Shown here: positions 10,029-21,899 of the stretch, piece after piece
Layout of the letters: every line of letters begins with the position of its first letter
How positions within the stretch are numbered: position 1 is the first letter of the stretch
NCBI RefSeq assembly: GCF_028640845.1
Contig: NC_080546.1
Span: 21,607,020 to 21,671,019, forward strand
Direction: 5' to 3'
Source of the DNA: Ahaetulla prasina
Taxonomy: Eukaryota > Chordata > Lepidosauria > Squamata > Colubridae
Length of the DNA stretch: 64,000 nt
Made by a program: the position numbers and the translations under genes
Notes under the pieces: model-generated
Seen by the model: the letters and a program-made list of their open reading frames with translations, nothing else
Told to the model about the DNA's origin: nothing
Database searches by the model: none

Positions 10029-10740
10029 TGTTTGTATGTTGAAGACATCATGAAACAACTATTTTCAGTTGTACACAAATCCAAATACTACTGAGAATGT
10101 CCAGACCATCTGTAACTTTATTATTTTGTTCCTTAGAATCACCATTAGAAAAGAAACGAGACACAAACTGAATAAGCAAAATAAATCTCTATAGTAGTTT
10201 TGACTCCATGGGCCTTTGGGACTAATTCAGTTGTTTCTGACTTATTTCCTTGCTTACAGCTTGGTTCATTTTCATTTTTCAGTGCATAATTAAAAGCAGA
10301 AGATGGAACAATCTCTTCCTAACAAGGAAAACTTGCACGTATTTCTTAATACAGGAAATGCAGATGTATTTCAGTATAATCTGTATGGGGTCAAGTAGCA
10401 CAAGCCCTATTTCTATGTGTATTAAGTGATCTGCTGTTTTCCTGACTGCTCCAATTTCCAATCCTTTTCTAAAAGGGATTAACCAACACAATGTATCTTC
10501 TGTCATTCATCTGTTTTCCTTTTGGATTCATCTTGTAGCCCCAGAGAAACTATCTATATATCCTATTTTATAAAGGTTGTTCTCTACACGAAGGCCTTCC
10601 AGAGGACAATCCATTGTTTTGAAAGTATCCTCCATCTGAGGAATCTTTGAATTCAATTCATAAGAAGGACATTTGTCATCAACAATGATCATCTTAACAG
10701 TTACTTAAACCAAATGTCTCAACCATGGGAACATGGAAGG
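8681..10740. other. AT-rich sequence, nothing recognised except a microsatellite
   Basis: No repeat termini or coding domain were seen. A TATG microsatellite lies at 9999-10040. Confidence 0.5.
9999..10040. repeat. (TATG)n microsatellite
   Basis: About ten TATG units with one tttg interruption. Confidence 0.92.
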
Positions 10741-10748
10741 TTCTAGAA

Positions 10749-11261
10749 CAGTGATGGCTAACCTTTTTGTCATTGTGTGCTGAAAGCCCGAACCCATAAT
10801 GCAATGTGTGTGTGCGACCCCCCCCATGCATGCATGCGTGACTCCCCTTGTGCGCTTTGTGCATGCACATGCAACCCCTCTGCATGCACATGCGACCTCC
10901 GTGCATATGTGTGTGACCCCTCTTGCATGTGCATTGCCCCCCCTCACCAATTTTTGGCTTCCAGATTAGTGGAGGCGGCCTTCCAGGCCCAAAACAGGTT
11001 GCGAGGAGAGTGCGAGGCCCCAAAATGCAATGCAAGCACCTCCTGCATATGCACCCCACCCTCCATGCATGCGCATATGCATTTGCATCCCCCACATGCA
11101 CCCCATCTCCTGCACATGTGCAGCAGAGACCCAAAGACCAGCTGGCCGGCGGGAGGCACGCATGGTTGCATGGTGAAGCTGGGCTGGGGCAACAGCTGGC
11201 ATGCCCACAGAGGGCTCTGCATGCCACCTGTGGCACGCGTGCCATAGGTTCGCCATCACGG
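10749..11261. mobile_element. hAT element, GTGATGGCTAACC family
   Basis: 513 bp, starting CAGTGATGGCTAACCTTTTTG and ending GTGCCATAGGTTCGCCATCACGG. It is flanked by ttctagaa (10741-10748) and gtctagaa (11262-11269), which agree at 7 of 8. The body is full of tgcatgcgcatgc-like text that keeps several frames open, but it encodes no recognisable protein. Relatives: 13667-14135 and 21030-21408. Confidence 0.88.
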
Positions 11262-11270
11262 GTCTAGAAC

Positions 11271-11512
11271 AATTCATCGCAGGCAACTCACTGCAGCCAA
11301 CTCACCGTGGAACAGGAGTTACATCAATATTGAAGAAATGGTGGAATAGAATCATTAAGGAAACTATGCAAAAGGATGTGCAAAATAAAATGTGAATGTC
11401 AGAAATTAAAATTATTTAAAAATTATTTTAAATAATTAAATTGAATTGTTGAATTGTTCCGTGCTGAATTGTCCCATAGCAAATTGTGCGTGGTGAGTTG
11501 TCCCATTCTGAC
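11271..11512. repeat. Inverted arrays of a GGACAACTCACC-like motif
   Basis: The left arm 11271-11318 repeats a motif like CAACTCACYGC/YGTGGAAC. The right arm 11450-11510 carries its reverse complement (GTTCCGTGCTGAATTGTCCC, GTGGTGAGTTGTCCC). A spacer of about 130 bp separates them. It looks like a TIR element with internally repetitive ends, but its exact borders cannot be fixed. Confidence 0.45.
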
Positions 11513-12405
11513 ATGAAAGATTCCATATGCAAAACATTTTTCAGCTGATTTGAGACAAATATTTAAAAATTCAGACAGCCTTAAAATAAAGTTTTGAGTT
11601 ACCGAAGGCACATATGAAATACCTTTCAATATGCATAGCTTCTTTGAATGCAATTTTGATAAAATTTTATGATATTCATAAGTTACCTTTGTAAATTAGG
11701 ATCACACAGTCTTTACAATAGCATGTTTTGGGCTTAAGGAGAAAGATGCCCTTAAGTTTGCTTATTTAGAGTAAAATTTAGAAATGCACAATTGTTATAA
11801 TTATTTATGACCCATCTTAATGAAACTGAAATTAAAATAAATAAGCACCTGGACAGCTGATTGAGCAGAAACGTACTGGTAAATTGCTTAATAATCTCTA
11901 CTATAGTAGCATATGTTGTGGTGATGTTTGAATCTACTAATTTATATCTACATTTTAATTTAAAATATAAATTACAATATGCAATGCAAATGTGACTGCT
12001 TTTGCTCTTTCTTCCTGTCTCTCTGTAAGTGAAAGGCACTATTTCATGCAATTGTATACATGTATACATTAGTTTGATGTATACATTAGCCAAAAAGCAG
12101 GAAATATAAGCTGAATTATCTGTACGTGTTATTAGAAGAATAACACGTCCCATGAATTGCTTTGGCTACATTTATCCAATGCTGCTTAATTAGAATGGGG
12201 AAGAATAGGGCAATAAGAAGATACCATCAAAACTGATTTTTCTTTTTTAAAAAAATAATATCGTTGCTTTGGCAAGAAACTGAAGCATTTCCACCCTTCA
12301 CTTCAGTAGCAAAAATGTGATATAACTTTTGTTGACAGTCTGGAAGATAGGAGTATGTGCTCTATTGAAAGGAACATACTATAGTAATTAAATAAAAATA
12401 TTAAA
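11513..12405. other. AT-rich sequence, nothing recognised
   Basis: A minus-strand open frame at 11752-12153 (133 codons) has AT-driven composition and no recognisable domain, so it is not called. Confidence 0.5.
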
Positions 12406-12411
12406 AATAAA

Positions 12412-12690
12412 GTGGTGGTGTGGTGGCTCAGCGGTTAAGATGCTGACCTAATCAGCTGGAACGCTGACAGCCTGGGTTTGAAACCCGAGCTCCATGCAAT
12501 GGGTGAACTCCTAGCAGTTTGAAAGCATAAAAAAAAATGCAAGAAGATAAATAGGTACCAAGTCGGTGGGAAAGTAACAACGCTGTGTGATGTCATGCTG
12601 GCCACATGACCACAGAAATGTCTTCGGAGAGCGCTGGCTCAATGCTCTTGAAATGGAGATAAACATTGCCCCTTTTAATCACCAACAACC
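12412..12690 (+). mobile_element. Squamate tRNA-derived SINE (Sauria-like)
   Basis: Head: tggtgtggtggctcagcggttaagatgctga. B-box-like text: gggtttgaaacccg. Body: gcagtttgaaagcat, agataaataggtacca, gtcatgctggccacatgacc. 3' part: gcgctggctc..cttgaaatggagat. It aligns by eye with 8222-8480 and 43914-44251. Confidence 0.85.
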
Positions 12691-12864
12691 AATGGAATAA
12701 AATCCGCAGGCTTCGCTTACTAAGGATAAAACATCTGGCCTTGGCTATATAACATGGAAAACTTGCCAAATTTCATGGCCAACTGGAAGAAGGAGTTTCT
12801 CTGTCAGATATTGAGTAAGAAGTAATGAAATATTGCATATGAAAGATTAATCCATATTATGCCA

Positions 12865-12960
12865 ACCTGTAGTATTCGAGATGTTGAACTACAACTCATG
12901 TCTTCACTACAGGCCATGTTTCCTAGAAATTCGGCAGGTTGAGCCACATCTGAAGTGTCA
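12865..12960. mobile_element. Decayed hAT MITE remnant
   Basis: Text such as ccaacctgtagtattcgagatgttgaactacaactc, with a weak inverted partner ggcaggttgagccacatctgaagtg, resembles the 'gatgttg(gac)tacaactcc' hairpin MITEs common in reptiles. It is diverged and the ends are unclear. Confidence 0.4.
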
Positions 12961-13658
12961 CTGGCTTATCTTTTGTACTATTCTATATTGTGGCTTGTTT
13001 TGTTTTGACTTAGCATTTTCCATGAACTAAGCTTTTGTTATTTGTAAATCATGCTTTATGATTAGGGCATGTATGAACCCAGCCAGTAGTAAAATAAATG
13101 ATGTCATAGCTCAGTGTATGAACCTGATAATTTTCAAATAAATTCTTTGTAGTCCTGATGTCGGCAAGACAGAATTTAGGGAAAGTTTGTATTTACAATG
13201 GTTTGAATTGTTCTGATAATGAGTTGGTAAGCTTCAAATTGATTGCTAAATGAAATAGAAATCTGTTTATTATGCAAAAGAGATAGTAGGTCTTTGAATG
13301 AAGAAGAAAAGTAATGCACTATTCAAATGGCACACTTCAAACAGCTCATGGGTTTGAAGTTGTTGTGGAAATAATTGAATTATGCAAATGCTTATGAGTG
13401 TATTCTCATCATTTGTGCTTTCTTTGGTGCTTTCCTTTTCCATTTTCTTATAGACTTCTCTAATTGCTCAGCTGTTTGGCAATATTGTAAGTCATGCATG
13501 TCCTTAACTATAATGCCATTATGAGATATGTTAGCATCAGGTTGGAGATACTATTTAATTGTATCTTATTGTACAAAAATAAGAGGAGGCACAATAGGAG
13601 CATCCATTAAACTGCCTTAAAAACCTAGCATAATAATAATTTCAGAAAAAAATGAAAA
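12961..13658. other. Unique-looking sequence, nothing recognised
   Basis: No repeat ends or coding signal. Confidence 0.5.
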
Positions 13659-13666
13659 ATATAGGG

Positions 13667-14135
13667 CCGTGATGGCGAACCTATGGCACGCGTGTCACAG
13701 GTGGCAAGCATAGCCCTATTGATGGGCACGTGAGCTCAGCTTCCAGACCGGAAGTTGGCAAACGGGCTGTTTTTGGCCTCTGGAGGGCCTTCGGGGTGGT
13801 GGGGAAGGCCATTTTTGCCGTCCCCAGACTCCTAGAGAGACTCTGGAGCCTGGTAACAGCAAAAAAAGGGCCTTCCGTTCTTACTGGAAGTTGGCAACGG
13901 GCCATTTCTGGCCTCCAGAGGGCCTCCAGGGAAATGGGGAAGGCCGTTTTCATCCTCTCCAGACTCCTAGAAAGGCTCTGGAGCCTGGTGAGAGAGAGAA
14001 ATGGGCCTACTGGGCCATTGCGTGCCAGGTGCGTGGGGAGGGGGGGAGGGGGCATAGAATTATGGGTGTGGGCATGCCTGAACACAACCCCGACCCACTG
14101 CTGGCATGTGATGGCAAAAAAGTTAGCCATTACTG
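13667..14135. mobile_element. hAT element, GTGATGGCGAACC family
   Basis: 469 bp, starting CCGTGATGGCGAACCTATGG and ending GTTAGCCATTACTG, with a perfect atataggg duplication at 13659-13666 and 14136-14143. The body contains an imperfect tandem duplication (ggaagttggcaa..gggc..ggcctc..gagggcct..ggggaaggcc at 13750-13815 and 13888-13950). The long frames seen on both strands come from this GC-rich repeat. Confidence 0.92.
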
Positions 14136-14143
14136 ATATAGGG

Positions 14144-16095
14144 GTTTTCCAAGGTTCTTCCTAGTTCTCCTGCTTAGTTTAGCTGCTCAACAAGCTGTTT
14201 TAATGGGAAAGAATCATTTAAATTGTTTTGAATATCAGAATATCAGGGCATTGAAATTGTAGCAGTATAAAAATGAAGTTTTTGATGTAGGTTAATAAGC
14301 TCCTCTGTTTTTCATTATATTGCTGATGCTATGAATTATAAATGGTGAAGGCATAAAATTTTAGTCTTGCTTCATGACTAAGGAGACCTTTTGAATAATT
14401 GAGTCACTGTCTGGGTGAGTTCATGGAAGAATATTTGTTGGAAAATGTGGTAATAGCCTGAACTCTGGTTTTCACAATTACATCATCCTTCTTCTCAATA
14501 ATCCAGGTCAAATATACATGTTTAAAGTGTATACGGCTAAGGAAAGAGACTTTTTAAAAGCAAGCTTTGTGCTTTGCTTCTTATATTTGGATCCATTTGT
14601 GAGAATATACATAAAACTTTTTGGATAGTGCAATTAGGCTTGAATGTGACTTTTGTTTAAAAATTTCAAAGAGATCAGAATGTGTGGGCTACAAGAGTCA
14701 TACCTTGTGTGTTTTAGGAAAATATGGACCTCCTCACACTTAGGGATACTTAAAATGATCTAGAAGCAATGGTTGGCACTGACTCTTAAATGCAAGTATT
14801 AAATGTTTGGACACGTATGAGAAACACTAGCATAAATCTGGCAAATGCATCTAGTTCTATAAAATATGAACTATCAATATGTAGGTTCAAACGTTCTTCC
14901 TTCTTTTTATGACTACTAGCCATAATAGTTGTCAGATGGTGTATTTTTTGTCAAGTAAGACCTGATCTTCAAAGAAACCTAAGCTAAAGCTTTTCCAGGT
15001 GTGCTGTGGTGTCAAGCAAGGAGAGCAATGATCAGTCCTTCAGACTGTGTTGATTAGAATAACTTGTATCTTTAACTATTGTTATGCCATTTTTATGTGT
15101 AAGACATCCTGAGGCACCATGGTGAGCATTTAATGATAAATAACAAAAACCATTAACATTCAAAGCCTAAAATGACAAATGGAGAAACACTTTCGTCACA
15201 TTTGGTTTCAGATAATGAAGATCTTGGAAAAACAATATGGGAGTGAAGTCTCAGGGGGAAGAATGTCCCAAAAAGTTTGTAACATTGGGTGGAAAATTCA
15301 TATAACCGGAGACTATAGCGCAAGCTGAGACTGATTCCGGGGATTGTCAATATCACTCACAGACAAGGAAATTTTCCCTCAAAAGCTTTGTCTCAAGTAG
15401 TTCAATACCTCAGATGCTTTATTTGCTGTTTTTTAGAAGAAGAACACACTCCCATAAGAAACTTCTTGATCTTTGACTTGATATTTAAAGGTAAAATGAG
15501 GATGACTTCAGAGAATGACTTCTCGATGCCTTTTCACAGTTTAAAGAAGTTTATTCTCCACTGAACCTTTTGTGAAAGAAGGATTAGATTTTGAATTGAC
15601 AGATGGGGCCTACTATAGAGTTAGAGGCAGGATCTTGTGATGGCAAAAGGCATTTTATTTGTATTACATTTATACAATTGGGAGAGGCTGTTAACATCTC
15701 TTTTTTGCTCTGGCTGACTCATGTAAGATATTAGCTGCTCAGATCACTGGGAACAATTGCTTTGCATAAACTCCCAGTTTAAGGATCTTGTCCACAAGGT
15801 TGTATATGTGTGGTTTGCATGCACTCAAGTAGTTCATGGATATATTATCTGAAAATGACATCGATTTTAAGTATATCTCATATTTTTAGTACTATGTATT
15901 GTTTCTTCTAATTTATGGAGTTTTTTGGGTCCTATTTATGCTTCAGAGCATCTTACACAATTTGAAAAGCAGAAAAATATAATTAACAAACGTTCATAAG
16001 CTGCCTTCCAGTATGAAAATTCAAATACCATGATATGTTGTAGTAGGGGGAAAATATATGCTGGAAAATGATCTGATACTTACACGAATTAGACA
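14144..16095. other. Unique-looking sequence, nothing recognised
   Basis: About 2 kb without recognisable repeat ends or domains. The short minus frame at 15153-15356 has no support. Confidence 0.5.
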
Positions 16096-16103
16096 TGGAA
16101 GAC

Positions 16104-16368
16104 CAGGGGTGAAATTCAGCAGGTTCTGACAGGTTCTGAAGGAACCGGTAGCAGAAATTTTGAGTAGTTTGGAGAACTGACAAATACCACCTTTGGCTGG
16201 CCCCAGAGTGGGATGGAAATGGAGATTTTGCAATATCCTTCTCCCAGGAGTGAGGAGGGAATGGGAATTTTGCAGTATCCTTCCACTGCCACGCCCACCA
16301 AGCCACACCACGCCCACCAAGCCACGCCCACAGAACCAGTAGTAAAAAAAATTTGAATTCCATCACTG
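16104..16368. mobile_element. hAT element, TACCGGTT family
   Basis: 265 bp, starting CAGGGGTGAAATTCAGC and ending TTTGAATTCCATCACTG, with a perfect tggaagac duplication at 16096-16103 and 16369-16376. It includes ggaaccggtagc and gaaccagtag near the two ends, and a partly repeated interior (gggatgg/gggaatgg..attttgca(a/g)tatcctt). Confidence 0.92.
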
Positions 16369-16376
16369 TGGAAGAC

Positions 16377-19020
16377 TCATAGCTTCATTTTGGAAGGTTG
16401 TCCTGTAACTTAAGTCCTCTTTCTCTCACATTCTAACAAATTAAACATTCATAAGTCACACGATGAAAATTATCTTGATTGATAACGTATTTCACAAATC
16501 CTACCGATTTCCAAATAGAAACTCCTTTTACAAAATCATGATTATTTACAAACTAATGCACACAAGGAGAATATTGAATTAAAACTTAAATTATGGAGTT
16601 ATGTTAGATATTTAGCTAGAAAATTTTGATGGAGCAAGACAATATTTGAGCACTTTTCTTTCATTTGATGCTAACTTCTAGAAATTGAGGCAGAGTTCAC
16701 ATATACTGCCCTAAGCCATATTATGGTTGCTTAGATTTGGTTTTGCGTGATCCATAAATTTAAATATGTTTTATTGAGTAAATCATAGTTTATGGCTTTG
16801 TGTGAATACAATCTACAGTAAATACCCACATTAAACCAGCCAAGCTTTGTTTTCCTGGATAATATTAATGCGTATATCTGCAATTCTGAGAAGAAATCAA
16901 CTTAAAAAAAAATAAACTTATGGTTTTTATAAACTGTTATTTTTAGAAGAGACTGGATTCCATGACAATATCAGCATCAAACAGGGCTTCAAATACTTTT
17001 CCTTTCTTCTTTTACATTGTGACATTTTCAATTAACCAGCAGATATTCTCTTTAGGGATTTAAAAAAAAAAGAGTATTATGTTTGAGACTCCCTTAAGTG
17101 AAGGTGTGTCAAATTCATATTGCTATTTAAAGAGTTTATTTTAAAAGCTTGTTTGATCCATTACAGAAGATCCGTTTATTGTTATATAGTTAGTTCTTTA
17201 TTTGTCTTATATTTTTCCACAACTACCTAACTTAACAAGTCAAACTTAACTATTTTTTTCGTTTTTTTCCTTTCTTAATTTGTGTATTTTATCATTCATT
17301 AAGAATCTTACTAACTTTGTATAAAGTGACGCTGGACCAAATCCAGCAGAATTGAAATCCCATTGTTTTAATACTTATAAATTAAGCATATGCTTTTTTC
17401 TTCCATTAAATCAATAATGAATTCTTTTTGATTTATTCCATTAGCAGAAAATGGTGCATGAGCCTGGGTATGACTAAGGCTGGTAACCTAGTTTAGCCAT
17501 TTTCTGTAGTATTAAAAAGCCATATAAGTGCCTCTTTTGTCCAATGCTGTGATTGGCTATAGAAGTCAATACCTTTGGGCTCATTTGGTGAGGATTATAA
17601 CAAATGGAATATTTCAAGTTGAATGAAAGAAGTAAATGGAATGAAAAGAAAAAAGTAGGATAAGTGGTGTGTCCATGGGAATGATATAATAAAAATGAAG
17701 AAGGTTCTTTCAACCACTGATAAATGCATGCAGAGAAATAGAGGTGTAGGCTTATTTATGAATTAAAAGGAAATAATGTTTGTTAGGAAATATAAATTGG
17801 TATCATCTAGGTTGCAGTAGGAATCTATAGGTTGATGATGGTTGCATGTCAACTGCAGTAAATTCTGATGACAGAAGAACCCAAAATAAATGTTGGGAAA
17901 AAATGTGCAACTTGAATGTGTTCAGAGGGTTATTTTGTTATTTTGTTTTTTGAATGGAACGATGGATAGAAATAAGGAAAAAATAATATTTAAAAAGTGA
18001 TCAACTATTTGGAGATTCAAGAATATAAAGGAAGGATTACTTAGGTAAGAATTTAATTCGAAAAAAATGTTTTAAATGTCTGATTTATGTGTTTCATGTA
18101 ACAAATTAAGATTAATATAAAACTACGATGTGCTTTTTTAAATGAAAGATGAAAGAATTGTGAAGGATATAAGAGTCAGGAGGAAGTTCTGAAGTTAGTC
18201 TTGAAAAAATGGATATGGAAGAAGAAAAGAGTGAAAAAAACCCTACAATAAATCCAGGAAGATGAAGAATGAATCCTTTATAAAAAAAGATTAGAATATA
18301 TGAATGCTAATGGAAAGTAGGAAAGAGAATATAAAAGCTTCTTGGAATAGAGTAACAATAATCCAGAGTGCCACAGAAGATTGTGGAAATTCATCAATTC
18401 GAAATATGAAAAAAGGAACGATAAAGTGAAAGAGGCTGTGAATGAAAAATATGCATGTAATAGAATTATAGCTTCAAAAATTATGAAAAAAGATATACTA
18501 AAATGGACATATAATGAAAAACGGTTGAAAAAATACGTAATCTGATAGAATAAAATTTATTATTAAGAGACATAGAAAACGTGGAGTGATTTAAATTGGA
18601 ACAGTTATTTTGGAAGTGGATGAAGTGTACTGACCAAGGAGTCTTCTGCAGAAAAAGAAAGGTTAGGACCATTATTTATGAAAAACTTCCTTCAATAGCA
18701 TTATGTTCTCTTTATTATCAATGTTGACCAAGCTCTTAAAACATAACATAAACTTTGCTGTGTAGGATACCTTTGGCTTCAACCCTTAGCCTTTGTTACA
18801 TCTCATTTCTCTGTCTTGATGTCTTTGCTGTTCCACATTTGTATTTAATTTTGATTTCATTATTTGCTTTTGGCATATTTAGCTCAGTGAACAGTTTTTT
18901 GGGTCAAATTTGTATTTCAGTGCAAAAGGTGGTATACAAGGAATGTATGACCAAGGCAGCTGGTGGCCTATGCTGTTGATAGACGGAAAGGTATTGCCAG
19001 CCAGGTTGCTGATTTATTAG
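16377..19020. other. AT-rich sequence, purine-biased + strand, nothing recognised
   Basis: From about 17590 to 18670 the + strand is strongly A- and purine-rich (ggaagaagaaaagagtgaaaaaaac). That may be an old LINE remnant or simply biased sequence. No polymerase motif, terminus or splice-framed exon was recognised. Confidence 0.4.
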
Positions 19021-19024
19021 TAAG

Positions 19025-19548
19025 CTAGCATCCTTTTCCAGGATAGAAGGTTTCTGATGTGGTTTTCAGCATCATCCAAATTAATTGGCCTCTCTCTCTG
19101 TGTGTGTTAGTGTTACGTGGGCTGACATCTTTGGAAACCAGGAGAAGCAACAGACACTGAATGCTACACCTTTCTTCAGGAAGGTCATGTCTCATCTGTG
19201 ATGAGTCAGTGGTACTATCCTCCTTTTGCAGCAAAAATGGCCCACTGCTACACTTTGTCTCTTCCTGAGACAGAGATGCAATTTTGCTTCTTTTGACATT
19301 CTTGATTTTCATTCCAGGTTTTAAAATCCCATCAATATGAAATAAACGAATCCTGTTTTAAATTGGTTAGAACCCTGCATGTCTTCTGTATCTTGACAAA
19401 TCAGTAGAACTACTTCTGTTAGAGGTAGCCTTCTCCTACTTAAATGGGACAAAAGACAATCTTTATGTTTTCTAAAGTGCTGCCTTTTTAATTCTTTAGC
19501 AACAGCAGCAGTTGGGATATTAATAGTAACACTGTCATCCCTACACAT
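19025..19548 (-). pseudogene. Coding-like minus-strand stretch, identity unknown
   Basis: Two minus frames, one nucleotide shift apart, meet near 19310-19330. The upstream one reads TAAVAKELKRQHFRKHKDC and LSRRRLPLTEVVLLICQDTE. The downstream one reads LFHIDGILKPGMKIKNVKR and SLSQEETKCSSGPFLLQKE. The amino-acid text is mixed and not low in complexity, unlike most chance frames nearby. No family is recognised with any confidence. It could be a decayed transposon or processed pseudogene, or chance. Confidence 0.2.
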
Positions 19549-19709
19549 AGGAAGTTAGGCGAAGGAAAATTAAACCTGCATTTCTTCTTGAAAATCATAT
19601 AAAAATACACAGAAATCATGGTTTGATATAGGTAGGCATTCCATTGGTTGGCAAACATCATTGGATGACATCACCAGATCTCACTGTTTCAGCAGAGAAA
19701 GGAAGATAC

Positions 19710-20350
19710 TTAGGGATGATTCACACCCTGGCCATGTCTCTTTTCACTTTTACCATTGGGCAGAAGATACAGAAGTATAACCAGGTGGACAAACAGGTTT
19801 AAAAACAGCTTCTTCCCATGGACTGTAAGACTCCTAAACACAATATAGCACCACAAACAGATTAATATGATGAATTTTACTGGTGCCAGTGTAGTGTGTA
19901 ATATGTATATACTATAAGATCATATACCAGACTAATATAGATGTTGCACAGAATATGACGTACACATGGAAACATATGACTAGTTTTTTTCTTAACTACT
20001 TATATAAGGATTGCTCTTTATATTATTCATGTTGTCTTGTATTCTTGTATGGACTGCACCATAGACTGCAGTACAGGCTAAACCCAGAGGTGGGCTGCCG
20101 CCGGTTCTGACCGATTTCGGTGAACTGGTAGTTGCAACCTGTGGGTGGGGATGGGCCCGCCCCACTCCAGTGCTGTTCTGTCCTATATCACTGTGTTTTT
20201 GAAGCTGCACACATGTGCAGAAGGTGCGAGCGTGTATGCATGTGCAGTCACATTTTTGGTGTTAGGCAAACCGGTTGTTACAACCGGCAGCAGCCATCAC
20301 CGGCTAAACCAATTTCATTGTATACATGATGTACAATGACAATAAAGACT
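19710..20350 (+). mobile_element. LINE 3' end, interrupted by a hAT element
   Basis: The + text at about 19715-19850 still reads like the end of a LINE polymerase (TFTIGQKIQKYNQVDKQ, then a block resembling '..NSFFP..I.LLN'). The element ends tgatgtacaatgacaataaag at about 20325-20346, a typical LINE 3' terminus. A 218-bp hAT element is inserted at 20085. A reverse copy of the ACAATGACAATAAAG-type tail lies at 31086-31128. Confidence 0.65.
20085..20302. mobile_element. hAT element inside a LINE 3' UTR
   Basis: 218 bp, starting CAGAGGTGGGCTGCCGCCGG and ending GGCAGCAGCCATCACCG, with a perfect gctaaacc duplication at 20077-20084 and 20303-20310. TACCGGTT family, with gaactggtag and aaccggttgttacaaccgg motifs. 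Confidence 0.9.
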
Positions 20351-21029
20351 TTGAATTCCAGTTGAGGAGGTCCCACTAGTCTGACTCAATAAAATTATGC
20401 TATAGTCATTTAAAGTAACAGCCTGTTCTTCTGATTAGCTGTGCTAATCTTATTAAGCATTTTCTGTTATTTCTCCCTGAAAAGAAAATATATATCTTGG
20501 ATTGAGGGACTCTGGGATATACCTTCAGGTCAATGAGAGGAGTTTACAGAGCATCTGAGGGGCAGAATCTCTGAAATTGTCTTGGTACTGGCCCTATAAA
20601 GATGCCTGGGAGAGAGTCTTGCTATGTTATCTGGGAGGACATTGAAACTGTTGGGCTCAAGGAAGCAGAAAGTGTCTTTATGACTTTGAGCTTGGCCATC
20701 TGTTTATTACATCCATGCTCCGTCTGATTGGTGAAAGCTTCCAGGAAAGTGACAGTAGGGTTGTGTTTCAGAGGTGGTAAATTATGGCAATGCCCCTTAA
20801 ATGTTATTTCACCCTCTCCTCAAACAGTCATTGCTGGAGCCAACCATTCTGGGTAGTCTTTCATTTTTTAAGGGAAGACTGTTGAGGTTTCCCAAGAGCT
20901 TCAAAGGGTTCTAGATGAAGTAGGTTACCTAGCCCCCTTTCTGCTAGATTTCAGGCATGGGTATATTGGATTAAGATAACATGGGTTGCAATTTTTTTAT
21001 GACCTCTAGTGAGAGTGGAATGAGATGGG

Positions 21030-21408
21030 CCATGATGGCAAACCTGTGGCATGCGTCCCACAGGTGGGACGCGGAGCCATATTGGTGGGCATGTGAGCAT
21101 TGCTCTAGCTCACCTCTTCCCACTGGAAGTCAGCAAATGGGCCATTTTTGGCCTCCGGAGAGCCTTGGCAGGGGGAAGGCCTTTTTTACCCTCCCCAGCT
21201 CAAAGAAAGCCTCTGGAGCCTCAGAAGGGCAAAAAATGGATCTACTGGGCTCACTGTGCCATTGCATGCCAAAAGTGGGGGGACTGTGGGGGGCTGCGTG
21301 CATATGCATGGGGGGGAGCGCATTGAATTATGGGTGTGGGCACACGCATGTGTGACACCCCCCGCTCCCCCTGCTTTTGGCATGCGACGGCTAGCGTGTG
21401 TATCACTG
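21030..21408. mobile_element. hAT element, GTGATGGC family
   Basis: Starts CCATGATGGCAAACCTGTGG and ends GCTAGCGTGTGTATCACTG. The flanks gagatggg (21022-21029) and ggttaggg (21409-21416) match only weakly, as expected for an old insertion. The body resembles 13667-14135 (ggaagtcagcaaatgggccatttttggcctcc). Confidence 0.75.
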
Positions 21409-21765
21409 GGTTAGGGCATCCACCCTTGCTTTTGTTGATATTTCACTGGCTTTTGATACCATCAACCATAGTCTCCTTCTAGACTGACTGCATGGGTTGT
21501 GAGTGTGTGGCAGTGTACTGAACTGTTTTTCTTGCTTTCACAGTGACAGGTTTCAGTCAGTGTTGATTAGCACAAATTCTGTCTCTGTCTTCTAAATTGT
21601 GGAGTGCTGTAGGGTTTGGGACTATCTGTACTCCTGTTTAACATTTAATGAAGCTGCTGGGTGCTCACTGCTCACCTGGAGCAGTGAGGTAAGGTATCAT
21701 ATATCTATGTTCCGGGTAAAGTAAGAGATGTTGCTAATGTTATCTTGATGTTTGGACACTTAGAG

Positions 21766-21899
21766 CTCGGGTATCAAACTCGATCACGTCATAGGCCAGA
21801 TCGTGACATATTGTGACTTTTTTAGTGTTTGTGGAGCTGGGGTAGGCGTGGCCTGCATGTGATGTATCCGGCCAGTGGTCCACCAGTTTGACAGGCTTG
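21766..21899. mobile_element. Short hAT element, GGTGTCAAACTC family
   Basis: Starts CTCGGGTATCAAACTCGATC and ends CAGTTTGACAGGCTTG, with cgtggcctgcatgtgatg inside, as in 8539-8672. The flanks acttagag and ccatagag agree at 5 of 8. Confidence 0.7.

Noticed and set aside
10694..11286. Several overlapping frames of 80-183 codons on both strands
   Set aside because: They lie inside a hAT element made of tgcatgcgcatg-like repeats that keep all frames open. No domain is present.
13681..14164. Three frames of 81-149 codons
   Set aside because: Generated by the internally duplicated hAT element at 13667-14135, whose 8-bp flanking duplication is perfect.
17590..18680. Purine-rich stretch as L1 LINE
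   Set aside because: No L1 polymerase or ORF1 motif could be read in any frame. The bias alone is not enough.
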